From positions 186,001-250,000 of the forward strand of contig VDMD01000019.1 in NCBI GenBank assembly GCA_007026445.1: 64,000 nucleotides of DNA. The letters are read 5' to 3'. Source of the stretch: Schizophyllum amplum (taxonomy: Eukaryota > Basidiomycota > Agaricomycetes > Agaricales > Schizophyllaceae). The notes below the pieces were generated by a model. It saw nothing but the letters and a program-made list of their open reading frames with translations, searched no databases and had not been told where the DNA came from. How positions within the stretch are numbered: the first letter of the stretch is position 1; every line of letters begins with the position of its first letter. Shown here in pieces: positions 1 to 10,873 of this stretch. A program made the position numbers and the translations under genes.

Positions 1-123
1 TAGGAAGGACATACGATGGGGGCAAAATAAAGTTGTTGGATAAAAATTGCGACACGTTGGGTGCTAGGCAGAGCGATGCGCGCACGAGCGACAAGTGCAC
101 GCATTGGAGAGCGGCTATTATGC

Positions 124-2173
124 TCATACCCTCTGGCGCTTTCGAGGCGGCTCGTCGTCGCTAGAAGAACTGGTGTAGGCGTTAATACGAGAGCTAAATG
201 CGGATTAAATCACTTACCCGAACTGCTCGAGCAGGTTTTCGAAGGCATACTCCACGTCGTCCATAAGCGTGCACCATTTCTTGCTGCCCTTGCGCACGTT
301 CTCCATCTCAAAAAGCCATTTGAGGCCCTTGAGCACGCTCAGAAGGCCGTTGGGCCTGGTGTGGTGTAGAGGCGCCCAGTCGCCGGACACCTTTGGCTTC
401 AGAAGGCGATTGCCGGTGTTGCCTTTCCTCCAGGACGGGTTGACCTCGTACCACCACGCCCACATACCGTCCTGAAAGTCGGATATCCACTCCGAGACCT
501 CGGCGCTTCCGGAGGGTCGCGGCGGGAGGTACTTGACAGAGCGCGCGCGCGCTATCCATGCACCTATGTATGTCGGACGTTTCTTTGAGCCTAAGGTGGT
601 ATGCTGATACACGTGTCAGCCAAAGGCCTTAGAAAGTGCAAGGAAGACATACCCGTCTGAACTCGGACGCATGTTCGAGCCTGAACCAAAGTTGGACAAG
701 GTGAGTCCACCGCTTTTCTACTGCCGCGTCCATGTTTGCCGACGTAAGTGTCTCGACGTTCGTGACAGCATTCTCCAGCCACGCAGGCCACGACGCACGC
801 GAAGACCATGCCGCGTCCTCACTCGAAGCGCTGTCTTGGTCTACTCGTGAGTTTTCCGCTTCGATGTCGCCAGTGGACGCTGCGCCCTGGGATGATGTCG
901 CCCGCGCTTGAGTAGACTCGGCAGTCAAGCAGTCTTCTCCCGTCGTGACAAGAGGCTTTTCGTGCGAAACGGTGACTGGGGACCTCGCCCCGAGGCTCTT
1001 GACGCGTGATGTGTCGCCACTATCTCCAGGCTCCCGAGTCGGTGCGTGGTCTGCGACACCCTCGCTCTCATGCCCATTGCTCTCACTAGCCCGCCCTTGG
1101 TCCGTACTCCCTGCGCTATTGTTGCCGTCCTGACCATCCCCGTCGCGGCCGTCGCAGCCATCGTCTTCATCGCTGTTGTCGTTCTTGTCGCCGTCAATGC
1201 TGCGCATGCCGGCCTCGACGAGACGGGTGCCTTCGTCGCCATGCGATTCGTCATCGACTCGTCCATGCGAGGCGCTCGCCGTGGGTTGATCAACTTCAAC
1301 ATCGACGTTCATGTGATCATCTTCATCAGCGGGTCTTGCCATCGGATCGATGTCTTTGCCTTCTTCCATGTCGATATCGGCTGGCTCGAGAGTACGTGCT
1401 GGGGTGTCTGCATTGCTGGATAGATTCCTGCTGACTTTCACGAGGCGACGAGAGCGACGCGGAGAGGGACGGCGAGAGCCAGTGCGTGACGTCTGAGCCG
1501 ACTCCGAGTTCTCTGTGAGAGTCTTCTCACGCTTGCGCTTCGAGCCTGCGTCCGCTGCCGCCCGCCGTTCCGCGAACAGCTCAGTTACGTCCTCTTGCAG
1601 GCCGAGATCGATGAACAAAGCCTCGCGCCTTGCGATGGCATCTTCGCGGTCGTACTATGAGCCGCTCGCGCTCAGCTTGCGGCATACGCTTCAATCGCGC
1701 GACTAGATATGGGCTGAAGGTACGCCCCCGCGCATCTTGTGCTGGTATCTGTATCCCGTCCCCCCCCACGTCGGCGTGTTCCCCTCCTTCCTTCCCTTCA
1801 CCCTCCATGTCCTCATCGTATTGGCTGTGCGAAGAGGGTGACGACGGTGGCGGCGTCTCATGGTCCGACAGCTCGGTCGTATCGATATTGGCGGGTCGCC
1901 TACGCCCTCGTTTCTCAGTTGTCCTTCATGAGGGAGGAATGTTTTGCGACGCCGAGGCAGGTGACATTGAGACGGTCTCCGACTGCGCTGCTGACGCAGA
2001 TTTCGCCACAGGGATGGGTTTCGGGTGGGGCGCAGGCGCGGACGATGCGGCGGGTGCTGATGATGACCTCAGTTCGGGCGTAGGGTTCGACGTGCCTTTG
2101 GCCGTAGCCGGCGACTGCGTCGATGGTGCGTGCACGTCCGGTATTCCAGGCGATGCCGTTGACGTTGGCCTAG
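124..2173 (-). pseudogene. 3' half of a conserved Agaricomycete hypothetical gene, separated from its 5' half by a Ty3 insertion
   Basis: Downstream exons of the gene that starts at 9400. Exon pieces seen: about 1724-2168 (Ser/Pro/Ala-rich, then basic-acidic), about 653-1654 (low-complexity Asp/Ser-rich linker ending in a WPAWLENAV helix), 218-603 and 124-169. The 604-652 intron (GTATGT...CAG, 49 nt) is phase 0; the 170-217 intron (GTAAGT...CAG) joins to a basic tail DDEPPRKRQRV with its stop at 124-126. The C-terminal part has motifs I know from a large unnamed basidiomycete family: AWIARARS, WWYEVNPSWR, GDWAPL and NGLLSVL. No catalytic function is known for that family. An in-frame TGA at 1926-1928 is unexplained by any good intron, and the junction near 1655-1725 is not resolved, so the allele may carry older damage as well. 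Confidence 0.7.
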
Positions 2174-2418
2174 TGTAAGGGCAACTCTCAGGAGTGACGT
2201 GCACCAGCAACGGTCACAGATCTGCAGAGGGATCCAAAGAATGAATAAGACTATGTACTGGTACAAAGGATAGCCACGCACCTGCAGAGGGATCCAAAGA
2301 AAACAAGTCTAAGGATCCTCTGCAGGCGATCACGAAAATCTCTCGACGCGTCACGTCACACCCCGGTCGGCCGGGCCCGGTCGACCAGAGTCACGGTCAC
2401 ACATAACGTCCCCTCACA
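2174..2418 (-). repeat. 3' LTR of the Ty3 chromovirus
   Basis: 245 bp, TG...CA ends, one mismatch to the copy at 7859-8103. It contains two copies of a short direct repeat (CTGCAGAGGGATCCAAAGA). Left flank CCTAG is the target duplication. Confidence 0.97.
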
Positions 2419-2420
2419 TC

Positions 2421-2431
2421 ACCCCCCCTCT
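2421..2431 (-). other. Polypurine tract of the Ty3 chromovirus
   Basis: On the element strand this reads AGAGGGGGGGT, two bases before the 3' LTR, and it overlaps the pol stop codon (2430-2432). Position and composition are those of a plus-strand primer. Confidence 0.85.
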
Positions 2432-5400
2432 AGGCAGCGGCGCCCCGACGCTGCGAACGCCAGGACTGGGCGGAATCGGCCGATGAGACGGGATGAAACA
2501 GGGTGGCAAAGGAGGAGGAGGAAAGACGACGAACGGAAGGGTGGGGGTTGCCAACGGCGGCGGGATGGCGGCGGTAGAACTCGGTGACCTTGTCAAGAGC
2601 GTTGTCAGCGTATTCCGCTGGCTCCCATGCGGCTTCGTGTCGCGGATACCCCTTATACCAGATCTTGTACTGTAACTTCTTGCCCCGGCCAAAGAAGCGA
2701 CTGTCCACGATCTGTTCCACCTCCCATTCCTGTTCATCGTCAATGAGCTCAGGCTCGGGCGGCGGCGGAGGTATGCGGCCTGGGATGGGGTCCGGAGGCG
2801 CTGGATCGAGCTTGACCACTGGGAAGACATTGTGAAGGCGTCGCATGAATGGAGGAAGTTTGAGACGGTAGGCGTGCGTCCCCACGGCGCGTTCGACCTC
2901 AAACGGCCCCCACCACAGGTGGCTGAGCTTCTTGGACACCTTGGTGCGAATGTCGGAGCTGTCCAACCAGACCTTGTCACCCGGCTGGAAGACTGGGACG
3001 GGTGCGCGGCGCTGGTTGTAGTAGCGGGCATACTCATCCTTGGCCTTGGAGAGTGCAGCGCGGGCCTCCTCATCAGCAGCCTTCATGCGGTCGACCAGGT
3101 CGTTAACGGCCTCGATGTTGGAGCGCGGACGACGGGGCTCAAAGCCCATGCGTGGGTGTCGTCCGGTGTCGAGGAGGAACGGCGTGGTCTGGGTGGAGGA
3201 GTGTACCGCATTGTTGTAGGCGAACTCGGCCATGGGGATGAGCTCGTCCCAGTCGTCCTGCCGCTCGCTGATGAACAGGCGGAGGTAGCCCTCCAGCTCC
3301 TGGTTGACCCGCTCGGTCTGACCATCCGTCTGTGGGTGGTACGACGTGGAGGCGCTGATCTTGATACCGAGGAGGCGGTACAGTTCGCGCGTGAACTCGG
3401 CGACGAACTGTGGTCCGCGGTCTGATATGACGTCCTCGGGAAGACCGTGATGCTTCCACACCTCTCTGAGGAAGAGGCGGGCGGCGCCTGCAGCATCAAT
3501 GGTTGTGTGGCAGGGGATGAAGTGAGCACGCTTCCCCAGCCGACAGACAACAACCATGATGGCGTCGTACCCATGCGCATCGGGGAGCTCCGCAATGAAG
3601 TCGACAGAGATACCTTGCCAGCGCTCGGTAGGGGTCTCTGTCGGCTTCAGCTCTCCGACCGGCTGACGACGGCGGGTCTTGGTGCGGTTGCAGAGGTCAC
3701 AGGTCTTCGTGTACTGCCCAATGTACCGAGACATCTGCGGCCACCAGTAGTTGCGAGCAACAAGTTCCAAGGTCTTGAACCGTCCCTTGTGGCCTGTGAC
3801 TTGGCCATCATGGTGTTGCTCGACAATACGGCGGCGAAGGTCATGTGTTGGGGGAACATAGACCTTCCCTCTGAAGTACAGCAGCCCGTCGCGCTGGTCC
3901 CACTCAGCGCTGCGTACCGAACGGGTGCTTGACTTCCGCAGCTCCTGTGCCGCGCGCATCGCAGGCTCGTCAAGCTCATCCTTGGCGAGGGAGGACTTGA
4001 TGTCCTCGACGATATCGACTTCACCACCGGCGACTGCCAAACCGCTGAGAGCCGCCACCACAAAGGTCTCTGGCTTCAGCAGGATGACATTGTCGTTATC
4101 GCCGGTCCCGTCGTCGTGATCCGCACGACGGGAGAGCGCGTCCGGCTTGCCCATGGACTTGCCCGGACGGTGGTGCAGGGTGTAGTCGAACCTCGACAGG
4201 TAGAGCGACCAACGCGCCTGACGGCGGTTGAGCTTGTGCGCGACACGGAAGTATTCCAAGTTCTTGTGGTCGGACCAGATCTCGACAGGATGCTGGGCGC
4301 CCTCGAGGAAATGGCGCCATTCCTCGAGAGAGCGGATGATTGCCAGCAACTCCTTGTCGTAGACCTCGTAGTTCCGTTCCACAGAGGACAGAGACTTGGA
4401 ATAGAATGCCACCGGATGCCACTTGGAATCCTCGTCAGACAGCTGAGACAACACCGCTCCCGTGGCGTAGTCTGAGCTGTCAGCCTCAACCCGGAAGGGA
4501 CGAAGATCGTCGGGGAGGACGAGGACAGGGGACGACGTGACACGATGCTTCAGGGCGTCGAACGCTTCCTGAGCCTCGGGCGTCCACCTGAAAGGGACAT
4601 CCTTGCGCGTGAGATCGAACAACGGGCGAGCCAGGTGTGAGAACCCCTCGATGAACCGACGATAGAAATTGGTGAATCCTAAAAAGGACGACACCTCCTT
4701 CTTGTCCTTCGGTTCGGGCCACTCGGCAACGCCGGCGACCTTCACCGGGTCCATCTCGACTTGGTTGTGAGAGATAATCACCCCAAGGTACTCGATCCGC
4801 GTCTTCTCAAACTCGCACTTGTCCGCACGAAGGTAGAGGCGGTACTCCCGGAGACGCTCCAAGACAATCCTCGTGACACGTCGGTGCTCCTCGACGGTCT
4901 TGGTGTAGATGAGGATGTCGTCGAGGTAGACGGAGACAACACCCTCCATGATGAGGTCATGAAGAATGTCGTTCATCATCGTCTGGAACGTCGCCGGGCT
5001 GTTCGTCAGGCCGAAGAACATGACCATCGGTTCGAACAGGCCGCGGTTCGTGCGGAAAGCCGCCTTCCATTCATCGCCCTCACGAATGCGCACGTTGTTG
5101 AAACCCCAACGCACGTCTAACTTCGTGAAGTACCGCGCGTCCTTCAGCCGGTTGACCAGGTCGTTGATCAACGGCAGAGGATAACGGTTTTTCACCGTCA
5201 TGTTGTTGAGCGCGCGGTAGTCCTGAACCAACCTCAAGCTGCCGTCCTTCTTCTTGACAAAGAAGACGGGCGACGCCATTGGCGATTTAGACGGGCGGAT
5301 GCGACCGGTGCGCAGGTTCTCCTCGATGAACTCGTCCAGTGGCTTCTGCTCGGTCGGTGAGACTGGATAGACCTTGCAGTTAACTGGCTTGGCGTCTGGG

Positions 5401-6464
5401 ACGAGTTCAATCGCGTGATCCCACGGCTTCCGCTCGGGAAGGACGTCAAAGGACTCCTTCGAGAACACATCCATGAAGTCGTAGAAGTGCTCGGGAAGAG
5501 AGTCCTTGACGCTGCGAGGCGCGTTCTTGGCTGCCGCTTCTGCGAGGCGTTGGGAAGTTGTGGACGTGGCGCGGATGAATTCCTCTTGAGGCCAGATGTG
5601 CGTCATGTAAACACGGTCGCCATCCTCAACCTCGTCGTTGTCAGGAAAATCATCGGGCGAGTCGCAGCCAAAGATCTCCTCCGAAGAGGGGTCTTCGTCC
5701 TCAACTTCCTCCTCAAGCTCTACGACTCGCGGGTTCGGGCCTTCTTGGCAAGACCGTCGTTCGCGAGCCTCTCGCTGGTGCCGAGAACGGAGGGTCTGGA
5801 TTTCACTCCTAGCCTCGTTCTTGCACGTCCCACATTGCGAAGGGCAGCGAGAGAGCTTGAGCCTGCCGGACTGCCAGTCAATCTCGGGGTTGTGGTGCTT
5901 CAACCAGCCATGACCAAGGATGAGCGACTGCTTTCCTAGCTTGGTGACAGCAAGCACAACCCGCTCCGAATGACCGTTGTAACCGAGAACAACATCAACC
6001 ACCGCGTCTATACATCCGGCTTCGTTGGGCGTGCCATCAACGTTGAAGACCGGGATAGGACGTTGGAGACGGGTGGTGGGGATGCCATTCTGGGCGACAA
6101 AGTCCGTGTCGGCATAGCCAATACTGGTGGCGCCGGAGTCGATGAGCGCAGAGGTGGAGACCTTGCGCTGGTCGACAACCGACTGAAGCTCTACGCTGAT
6201 GCGGAGCGAGGTGGAGGAGGGCTCGACGGCGTTGACAACCAGGCGCTTGGGAAGACGACGCTCTAGGCGAGAGAGCTTGACGAAAGGCGTCTTCGGCAAG
6301 GCGGTTGGCGCGGTCGGCGGCGGCGACGATGGGGGTACGGCTTCGGAAACTACTTCGGCGCTCGGACGATGTGCAGGGGAGGGAGCATGCATAACATCAT
6401 CGTCATTTACGTACATGAGAGGCGCGAAGTAGTTACTGAACGGTCGGGAGGGCGTACCGCTCAC
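2430..6464 (-). CDS. pol: Ty3 chromovirus Pol polyprotein (PR-RT-RH-IN-chromodomain)
   Basis: About 1,344 codons. In order: aspartic protease with ALIDSGATS (DSG near residue 109); reverse transcriptase with VYLDDILIY near residue 510; RNase H starting [15 protein letters not shown]; integrase with an HHCC zinc-binding region ([11 protein letters not shown] ... CDLCNRTK) and the DDE core marked by [17 protein letters not shown] and [10 protein letters not shown]; and a C-terminal chromodomain (EVEQIVDSR ... YKIWYKGYP ... AAWEPAEY). Pol is in the -1 frame relative to gag. The open frame at the border begins with GTG overlapping the gag stop (GTGA, 6461-6464) and continues open upstream into gag, so translation by -1 frameshifting is more likely than a separate start; no textbook slippery heptamer is evident. 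The chromodomain suggests heterochromatin-directed integration, as in known chromoviruses. Confidence 0.95.
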   Translation of the reverse strand: MSGTPSRPFSNYFAPLMYVNDDDVMHAPSPAHRPSAEVVSEAVPPSSPPPTAPTALPKTPFVKLSRLERRLPKRLVVNAVEPSSTSLRISVELQSVVDQRKVSTSALIDSGATSIGYADTDFVAQNGIPTTRLQRPIPVFNVDGTPNEAGCIDAVVDVVLGYNGHSERVVLAVTKLGKQSLILGHGWLKHHNPEIDWQSGRLKLSRCPSQCGTCKNEARSEIQTLRSRHQREARERRSCQEGPNPRVVELEEEVEDEDPSSEEIFGCDSPDDFPDNDEVEDGDRVYMTHIWPQEEFIRATSTTSQRLAEAAAKNAPRSVKDSLPEHFYDFMDVFSKESFDVLPERKPWDHAIELVPDAKPVNCKVYPVSPTEQKPLDEFIEENLRTGRIRPSKSPMASPVFFVKKKDGSLRLVQDYRALNNMTVKNRYPLPLINDLVNRLKDARYFTKLDVRWGFNNVRIREGDEWKAAFRTNRGLFEPMVMFFGLTNSPATFQTMMNDILHDLIMEGVVSVYLDDILIYTKTVEEHRRVTRIVLERLREYRLYLRADKCEFEKTRIEYLGVIISHNQVEMDPVKVAGVAEWPEPKDKKEVSSFLGFTNFYRRFIEGFSHLARPLFDLTRKDVPFRWTPEAQEAFDALKHRVTSSPVLVLPDDLRPFRVEADSSDYATGAVLSQLSDEDSKWHPVAFYSKSLSSVERNYEVYDKELLAIIRSLEEWRHFLEGAQHPVEIWSDHKNLEYFRVAHKLNRRQARWSLYLSRFDYTLHHRPGKSMGKPDALSRRADHDDGTGDNDNVILLKPETFVVAALSGLAVAGGEVDIVEDIKSSLAKDELDEPAMRAAQELRKSSTRSVRSAEWDQRDGLLYFRGKVYVPPTHDLRRRIVEQHHDGQVTGHKGRFKTLELVARNYWWPQMSRYIGQYTKTCDLCNRTKTRRRQPVGELKPTETPTERWQGISVDFIAELPDAHGYDAIMVVVCRLGKRAHFIPCHTTIDAAGAARLFLREVWKHHGLPEDVISDRGPQFVAEFTRELYRLLGIKISASTSYHPQTDGQTERVNQELEGYLRLFISERQDDWDELIPMAEFAYNNAVHSSTQTTPFLLDTGRHPRMGFEPRRPRSNIEAVNDLVDRMKAADEEARAALSKAKDEYARYYNQRRAPVPVFQPGDKVWLDSSDIRTKVSKKLSHLWWGPFEVERAVGTHAYRLKLPPFMRRLHNVFPVVKLDPAPPDPIPGRIPPPPPEPELIDDEQEWEVEQIVDSRFFGRGKKLQYKIWYKGYPRHEAAWEPAEYADNALDKVTEFYRRHPAAVGNPHPSVRRLSSSSFATLFHPVSSADSAQSWRSQRRGAAA

Positions 6465-7663
6465 TCGCGACCGTTGCCGAAATCCTCCATCGTGGCGGCA
6501 CGGATCTCCTGCTCCACCAGGTCAGACAGAGCGGCGCGATACGCAGCCAGCTCGTCAGCGTGCTCGTCCGAGTACAGCTCCTCGACGTCCATGGCGCGAA
6601 CATCGGCGCGGTCCGGGCAGGCGTACGACAAGTGCCCAGTCCGGCCGCAGCGGCGACAGGTGACGGTGGCCAATGCGGTGGCGCGACGGCGACGAGTCGC
6701 GTCGATGTCCATGGGGACGCCGGGAGGGAGAGGGCGCTCGGCGACGGGAGCAGCAGCAGGCCTGGGGGCGGCGGCTGGAGCGCGCGGCGCGACATACTGG
6801 AAGGCGGTTTGGCGCGGGGCAGACGCGCGCGGCGCAGAGGGGGTCGTCGAGCTCGACTTGCCGGAGTGCTGCTTCCGGAAGATGCGGTGAGTGTCGTCGG
6901 CGAGCTCGGTCTTACGCGCGGCCACCTTCCAGGCGCTGAGATCGTCAGCGGCTGGGCCCCGGTACGCTTTGGAGAGGGAGCCTTCGATCTTGGGGTCCAG
7001 TCCGCGGCGGTACATCTTGACGACCGTGCGCTCGAGGTTGGTGAGGGGGACGTCGTTGAGGTCGACGAGGCCGGCGCGATGGGCGAGGTCGAGGAACTCC
7101 GACGTGTACGAGTCGACGTTGCGGCTGCCCTGGTGCCACGCGTCGGTGTCCTCGAGCACGAGGCGACAGCGTTCGGGCTCGTCCTCGTCCGTGAACTCGA
7201 GCTTGAATCCATCAACAAAGGCGGCCCAGTCGGCGTAGCGAGGCTGACCAGTCGCGGCCCCGGCCGCTACCGTGCGCTTCGCCCAGCGCAGGGCGCGGTC
7301 CGACGTGAAGTACGTCAGGATGTTGGTGATCTTCTCCTGGTCGTCCCTCCAGGTGTTCGCCGAGACGTAGAGCTCGACCTGATCCAAGAACGTCTGGCCC
7401 TTCGCGCGGTCGCCGTCGTAGGTGTCAGGAGGTGACGCCTTTGCGCGCGTGGTGTTGGAGGTGCGGGCAGTTGTAGCCTGGGGAGCGGGAGCGGGAGCGG
7501 GCGCGGGCTGCGTGATGAGATGGGAAACGAGGGTGGCCATCGTCTGCTGGAGCGCGTTGGAAGAGGCGATCTGCTCCTGCATGAGGGCCATCTGCTGCGC
7601 GACGTACTGCTCGAAGCCAGCAGGGGGGCCAGTGGGACCTTCCTCCTGCTCTGGGTCGTTCAT
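6461..7663 (-). CDS. gag: Ty3 chromovirus Gag (capsid/nucleocapsid)
   Basis: 400 codons from an ATG at 7661-7663. The N-terminus is Pro/Ala-rich. The central retrotransposon-Gag region contains [12 protein letters not shown] and, further on, [17 protein letters not shown] and [19 protein letters not shown]2CX4HX4C zinc knuckle ([14 protein letters not shown]) sits near residues 336-349. It packages element RNA in virus-like particles. No internal stop or frameshift. Its TGA overlaps the start of the open pol frame by one base step. Confidence 0.95.
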   Translation of the reverse strand: MNDPEQEEGPTGPPAGFEQYVAQQMALMQEQIASSNALQQTMATLVSHLITQPAPAPAPAPQATTARTSNTTRAKASPPDTYDGDRAKGQTFLDQVELYVSANTWRDDQEKITNILTYFTSDRALRWAKRTVAAGAATGQPRYADWAAFVDGFKLEFTDEDEPERCRLVLEDTDAWHQGSRNVDSYTSEFLDLAHRAGLVDLNDVPLTNLERTVVKMYRRGLDPKIEGSLSKAYRGPAADDLSAWKVAARKTELADDTHRIFRKQHSGKSSSTTPSAPRASAPRQTAFQYVAPRAPAAAPRPAAAPVAERPLPPGVPMDIDATRRRRATALATVTCRRCGRTGHLSYACPDRADVRAMDVEELYSDEHADELAAYRAALSDLVEQEIRAATMEDFGNGRE

Positions 7664-7844
7664 GATTTCAGGAGGGGGGGCAGAAGCGAGGGAAGCGGGC
7701 GATGGCAGAGATAATGGAATATCAAGAGGGGGAGCGCTGATCGGGGAGTTTTCCGGTGATGCTGAGTCGGATGCAGAAGACTGGCTGTCCGAGGGTGCAG
7801 CGTAGGACGGAATGGTGGGCGATCAGAGCTCGGCCTTGGGGGGG

Positions 7845-7858
7845 TAGACTTGTTTTGC
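7845..7858 (-). promoter_or_regulatory. Self-primer binding site of the Ty3 chromovirus
   Basis: Directly inside the 5' LTR the element strand reads GCAAAACAAGTCTA. Twelve bases of it (7845-7856) are the exact reverse complement of 7985-7996 within the LTR. A tRNA-type PBS starting TGG is absent. This is the arrangement of Tf1-type self-priming, in which the 5' end of the mRNA folds back onto the PBS. Confidence 0.7.
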
Positions 7859-8103
7859 TGTAAGGGCAACTCTCAGGAGTGACGTGCACCAGCAACGGTC
7901 ACAGATCTGCAGAGGGATCCAAAGAATGAATAAGACTATGTACTGGTACAAAGGATAGCCACGCACCTGCAGAGGGATCCAAAGAAAACAAGTCTAAGGA
8001 TCCTCTGCAGGCGATCACGAAAATCTCTCGACGCGTCACGTCACACCCCGGTCGGCCGGGCCCGGTCGACCGGAGTCACGGTCACACATAACGTCCCCTC
8101 ACA
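7859..8103 (-). repeat. 5' LTR of the Ty3 chromovirus
   Basis: 245 bp, 244/245 identical to 2174-2418. It contains the segment 7985-7996 complementary to the primer site, which predicts the transcript 5' end (start of R) near 7996 if the element is self-primed. Right flank 8104-8108 is the CCTAG target duplication. Confidence 0.97.
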
Positions 8104-9400
8104 CCTAGAGTTTCCGTTTCCGCCCGCGTCCGCGAGCGCTCGATCTCGGTGGTGTGCAAGGCTACCAGGTATGTCCCCGATATCGTCTTCTTGCTGCGAT
8201 GGCTCGGTTTCGCCAGGAAGTCCACCCGTGACGGACGATAGCCCCTCGCCTACATGATCGCCGTCAGAACCGAAGTCGGGCACAAGTTCGTATATCACGC
8301 ACCAGTCGTCAATATGTTCCAGCTCAGGAAGTGACGGACCCAAACGTCGTCGTATTTCTCCTTCTGCCATTCGTCGAACTTGAGGCTCCCCTTCGACCTA
8401 ACGGTCTTGCCTACGTGCACACTGGTGATTGAATCAGCATATGATTGAAACGAGAAGCTGACATATACCCACGCCACAGTGTCGAAATCCCCGTCTTTGT
8501 CTTTAGGAGGCGACACGGCAATGAGCGACGCGCCGGTGAACCCTGCCAGCTTCATGATCTGCTCGAGTAGGGGCTCAACGACAGACACGATATTATCGCG
8601 GTAGCTAGACGCGGTGAGCCACTGCTTCTCTCCATCATAAACTGCTGCACTTACCTTTGCATATCAACCTCCGAATCAGCTGCGACGTCTCCGGCGTTGC
8701 CGGATACTTGGCGCTCATACTCTAACATCCGCTCCTCGTGGTTGCGCTCAACGGTCTCACGCACGCGTTGCTTAACGTCGTCGGACTCCTTGTCGAACCA
8801 TTCCTTCCCCACTTTGGACCGCATGACAATCTCGGGAGTCGCAGTGCGTTCTTGCTCGTTAAGTGTCGACCAACGTTGCTTCGCCTCCGTGTTGATCTCC
8901 TCCCGCCGCTCGCGCATGTAGACTCGGAAGTCGACTTCGCGGCGTGGCTTAGGGATGGTGTTCTTGAGACCTTTGGTGAGGAGTTCCTTCCAAAGATTCG
9001 TAGTGACGCTGGCTGACTTGGTGCGCAAGTTATAGAAGAACGTCTTCAATTGCTGTTCGACGGTGAGTAGATTATCGTAGAGGAGGGCGAAATGGCGCAC
9101 CTTTTTCCCGTTCTTCAGGGCCTCATCTCTCACAGCCTGGTCGGCTGCCTTCAGGGCGTCAGGCGCCAAGACGTACGGGATATCCGGTCGTTCGGCCAGG
9201 TGATACGGGAACTCCTCGAAGTACGTGCTGTAGACGCCTTTCCAGAACGACTCGCTCTTGTGTGGATTATCCTTGAGGACGAGGTACTCCTCCTTGAACT
9301 CCAGTAGAAGCTCGCGTCGCCGACCGTGAAAGTGGCCTGGATTTCCAACTTTACGAGGGGCTGAGCTGTCGGAAGCAGTCGACTGACGTTTTTTAGCCAT
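8104..9400 (-). pseudogene. 5' half of the conserved Agaricomycete hypothetical gene split by Ty3
   Basis: ATG at 9398-9400. Exon 1 (8655-9400) encodes a basic start (MAKKRQSTASD), then GNPGHFHGRRRELLLEFKEE, a motif at the N-terminus of a large unnamed basidiomycete family, followed by helical Lys/Glu-rich sequence. Intron 8605-8654 (GTAAGT...TAG, 50 nt) and intron 8250-8302 (GTGCGT...TAG, 53 nt) keep the frame. Exon 2 (8303-8604) has the family's middle domain (EPLLEQIMKLAGFTGASLIAV ... VHVGKTV). The third exon runs into the Ty3 element at 8104. Its frame continues on the far side of the element: the residues just before and after the CCTAG site read GGNGNSR then PTSTASPG without interruption. 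Function unknown; such genes are common near fungal transposons. Confidence 0.75.
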
Positions 9401-9763
9401 AGATGATATGAGATAGAGATGCAGAATGAAGATTGGAGGCAGATGAGCAAGGAGTTTATTCTCGAGGAATGCTAGTGGTGTAAATCAATGAGACGGTGCC
9501 AAGCCAACAGAGTCCAGACGCTCAAGACGCGTATGCCTAAGCGGTACACGGTCACGAGCTGAGTAATCACGCCTGACACTACGTGCCGATACATGGGCGA
9601 AAGTTCGCGAAGGTTCCCCTTACTCAACCAGTGAGTAGCATACAGGCTGGTGCAACCCAGTCGCGTTGCCTGACAGAAGAAGGAGCACAAACGAACACCT
9701 TTAGGCTTCAGCATACAATTGACACATCTCGAGCTTTACAAAGACCACCACGGTACTTATAGA
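9401..9763. other. Intergenic spacer between two minus-strand genes
   Basis: 363 bp that must hold the 3' end region of the 9764-10806 gene and the promoter of the gene starting at 9400. I see no clear TATA element and no convincing coding frame. Confidence 0.5.
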
Positions 9764-10806
9764 TCACGAAGCGTCAGCCCTTACAAAGGCCTCCATATCC
9801 GCACGCGTCTTGAACATAGTCATCTCACTCGTGATGCCCAGACGGTCGAGACGGCGAACCTCCTTCTCTGCGACCTCTCTGGATTCATGGTACATGAGCC
9901 TCATCCTTATGAGCAGAGAACAGACGCACCCATCAACGAAAGACTTCATCAAACCCCCACCGCGAACAAGATACCACCACAACTGCTTGCCATCACTGAC
10001 GGAATTATAGGAGTCGCTGTCGTCCGCATTCTTGGAAGGGACGCGGCGGCGACCGCGTTTCTGTGGCGAAGACGAGCGCGCGCGAGAGTGGGAGGGTCCT
10101 GCCATAGCGGTGTCGCCAGTTCTGCCTTGAGGGAACGGCTTCGCCTTGGTGGAGGTGGAGTTAGTGCCCGCATGAGAGGAAGGGGCGCGCCCGCTGCGAG
10201 GGTGTTGCGGTGAGGGAGGGCCGGGGGGAAGCGGTATCTCCTGCCAGTCGTCGATGTCTGCTACAGACGAGATGCGGTAGGACCCTCCCCCCTCTCTTGC
10301 CGCAAGAAGGACGTCCTCAACCGCGACGCGGGAACGGGCTGATTTGGAACGTTCAGCCTGAAAGGGGGGAGACGGCGTACCAGGGTTGACCTGGAGAGCA
10401 TCAATCTCCACACTGAGCTGCTCGAGATCGAACTGCTGGGCACTCCGGCGTGTGTCGATCCTACTCCGCCATTCCTTCCAAGCAGCGATTGTGAAGGGGT
10501 CCTCCGGGGTGGAAGGGGGAACGCGATGACGGTGACGGGCACGGCAATGGTTGAACCATGCCTGCAGGCCCTCGTACGCATTCACGTAGGCTTGGTAGTA
10601 CCAGCCTCTGCTGTGAATCGCCGCACTGTCAAGATTAGTTGGTGATCGGAGAGGAGAAGATAAAACGCACAAGTCGCTGTAAATGCCCTCAACTCCCTTG
10701 AATACAACGTAGACCTTGAAGCCAGTGTTCACGCTGGGGTAGTCGGTCTTGAAAAAACGGGGAGTGCTGCTCCGAGTGCAAAGGTATTCAGCTTCGGCGG
10801 TCAGCC
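9764..10806 (-). CDS. RNase H1 N-terminal (viroplasmin-like) repeat protein, 5'-truncated
   Basis: The open frame runs from the border repeat at 10806 to a stop at 9764, with an intron at 10626-10670 (GTGCGT...CAG, 45 nt, CTAAT branch-like site). The first module, KVYVVFKGVEGIYSD followed after the intron by an AAIHSRGWYYQAY segment, fits the RNase H1 N-terminal/viroplasmin fold that binds RNA-DNA hybrids or dsRNA. A second, weaker module at the C-terminus (KQLWWYLVRGGG ... MTMFKTRADMEAFV) may be split by another intron. Between them lies a long Ser/Arg/Pro-rich linker with KRGRRRVPSK. No in-frame ATG precedes the first module, and the frame meets a stop exactly at the inverted repeat, so the true start is probably lost to the adjacent insertion. 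Such proteins are abundant in agaric genomes; role unknown. Confidence 0.65.
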
Positions 10807-10873
10807 AAAATCACCTTAGCTACCACTTTCCAACAGTTTCTGTATGCTAAATAGCCTTTTTCTCAGACACTAT
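10807..10873 (+). repeat. Left terminal inverted repeat of the putative KDZ element
   Basis: 67 bp, inverted match to 31823-31890 with one substitution and one 1-base indel. Outer end AAAATCACC; inner end CAGACACTAT. Homology stops sharply on both sides. Confidence 0.85.

Larger units (their letters stand above)
2174..8103 (-). mobile_element. Ty3 chromovirus LTR retrotransposon, young and apparently complete
   Basis: A 5,930-bp element read on the minus strand. It has 245-bp LTRs at 2174-2418 and 7859-8103 that start TGT and end ACA and differ at one position (A/G near 2392), and flanking 5-bp duplications CCTAG at 2169-2173 and 8104-8108. Gag (6461-7663) and Pol (2430-6464) are each open over their full length. 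Pol carries protease, RT, RNase H, integrase and a C-terminal chromodomain in that order, which places it in the chromoviruses. A polypurine tract lies against the 3' LTR and a self-complementary primer site against the 5' LTR. Near-identical LTRs and an exact target duplication imply recent insertion and possibly present activity (inference). It lies inside the coding sequence of a host-type gene. Confidence 0.97.

Noticed and set aside
1655..1723. A GTACCT...CATAG intron joining the two frames of the interrupted host gene
   Set aside because: The acceptor fits the downstream frame, but the donor leaves one extra base, so the junction does not keep the frame as drawn.
2414..4543. Several 80-220-codon frames overlapping the young Ty3 pol gene
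   Set aside because: They are in alternative frames of a conserved polyprotein and have no domain content.
10775..10800. An EAEY-like motif left of the KDZ border, reminiscent of copia RNase H, suggesting that the element inserted into the copia now seen at 31891
   Set aside because: The surrounding residues fit the RNase H1-N-like gene, the copia frame stops before 31891, and no clear target duplication links the two flanks.
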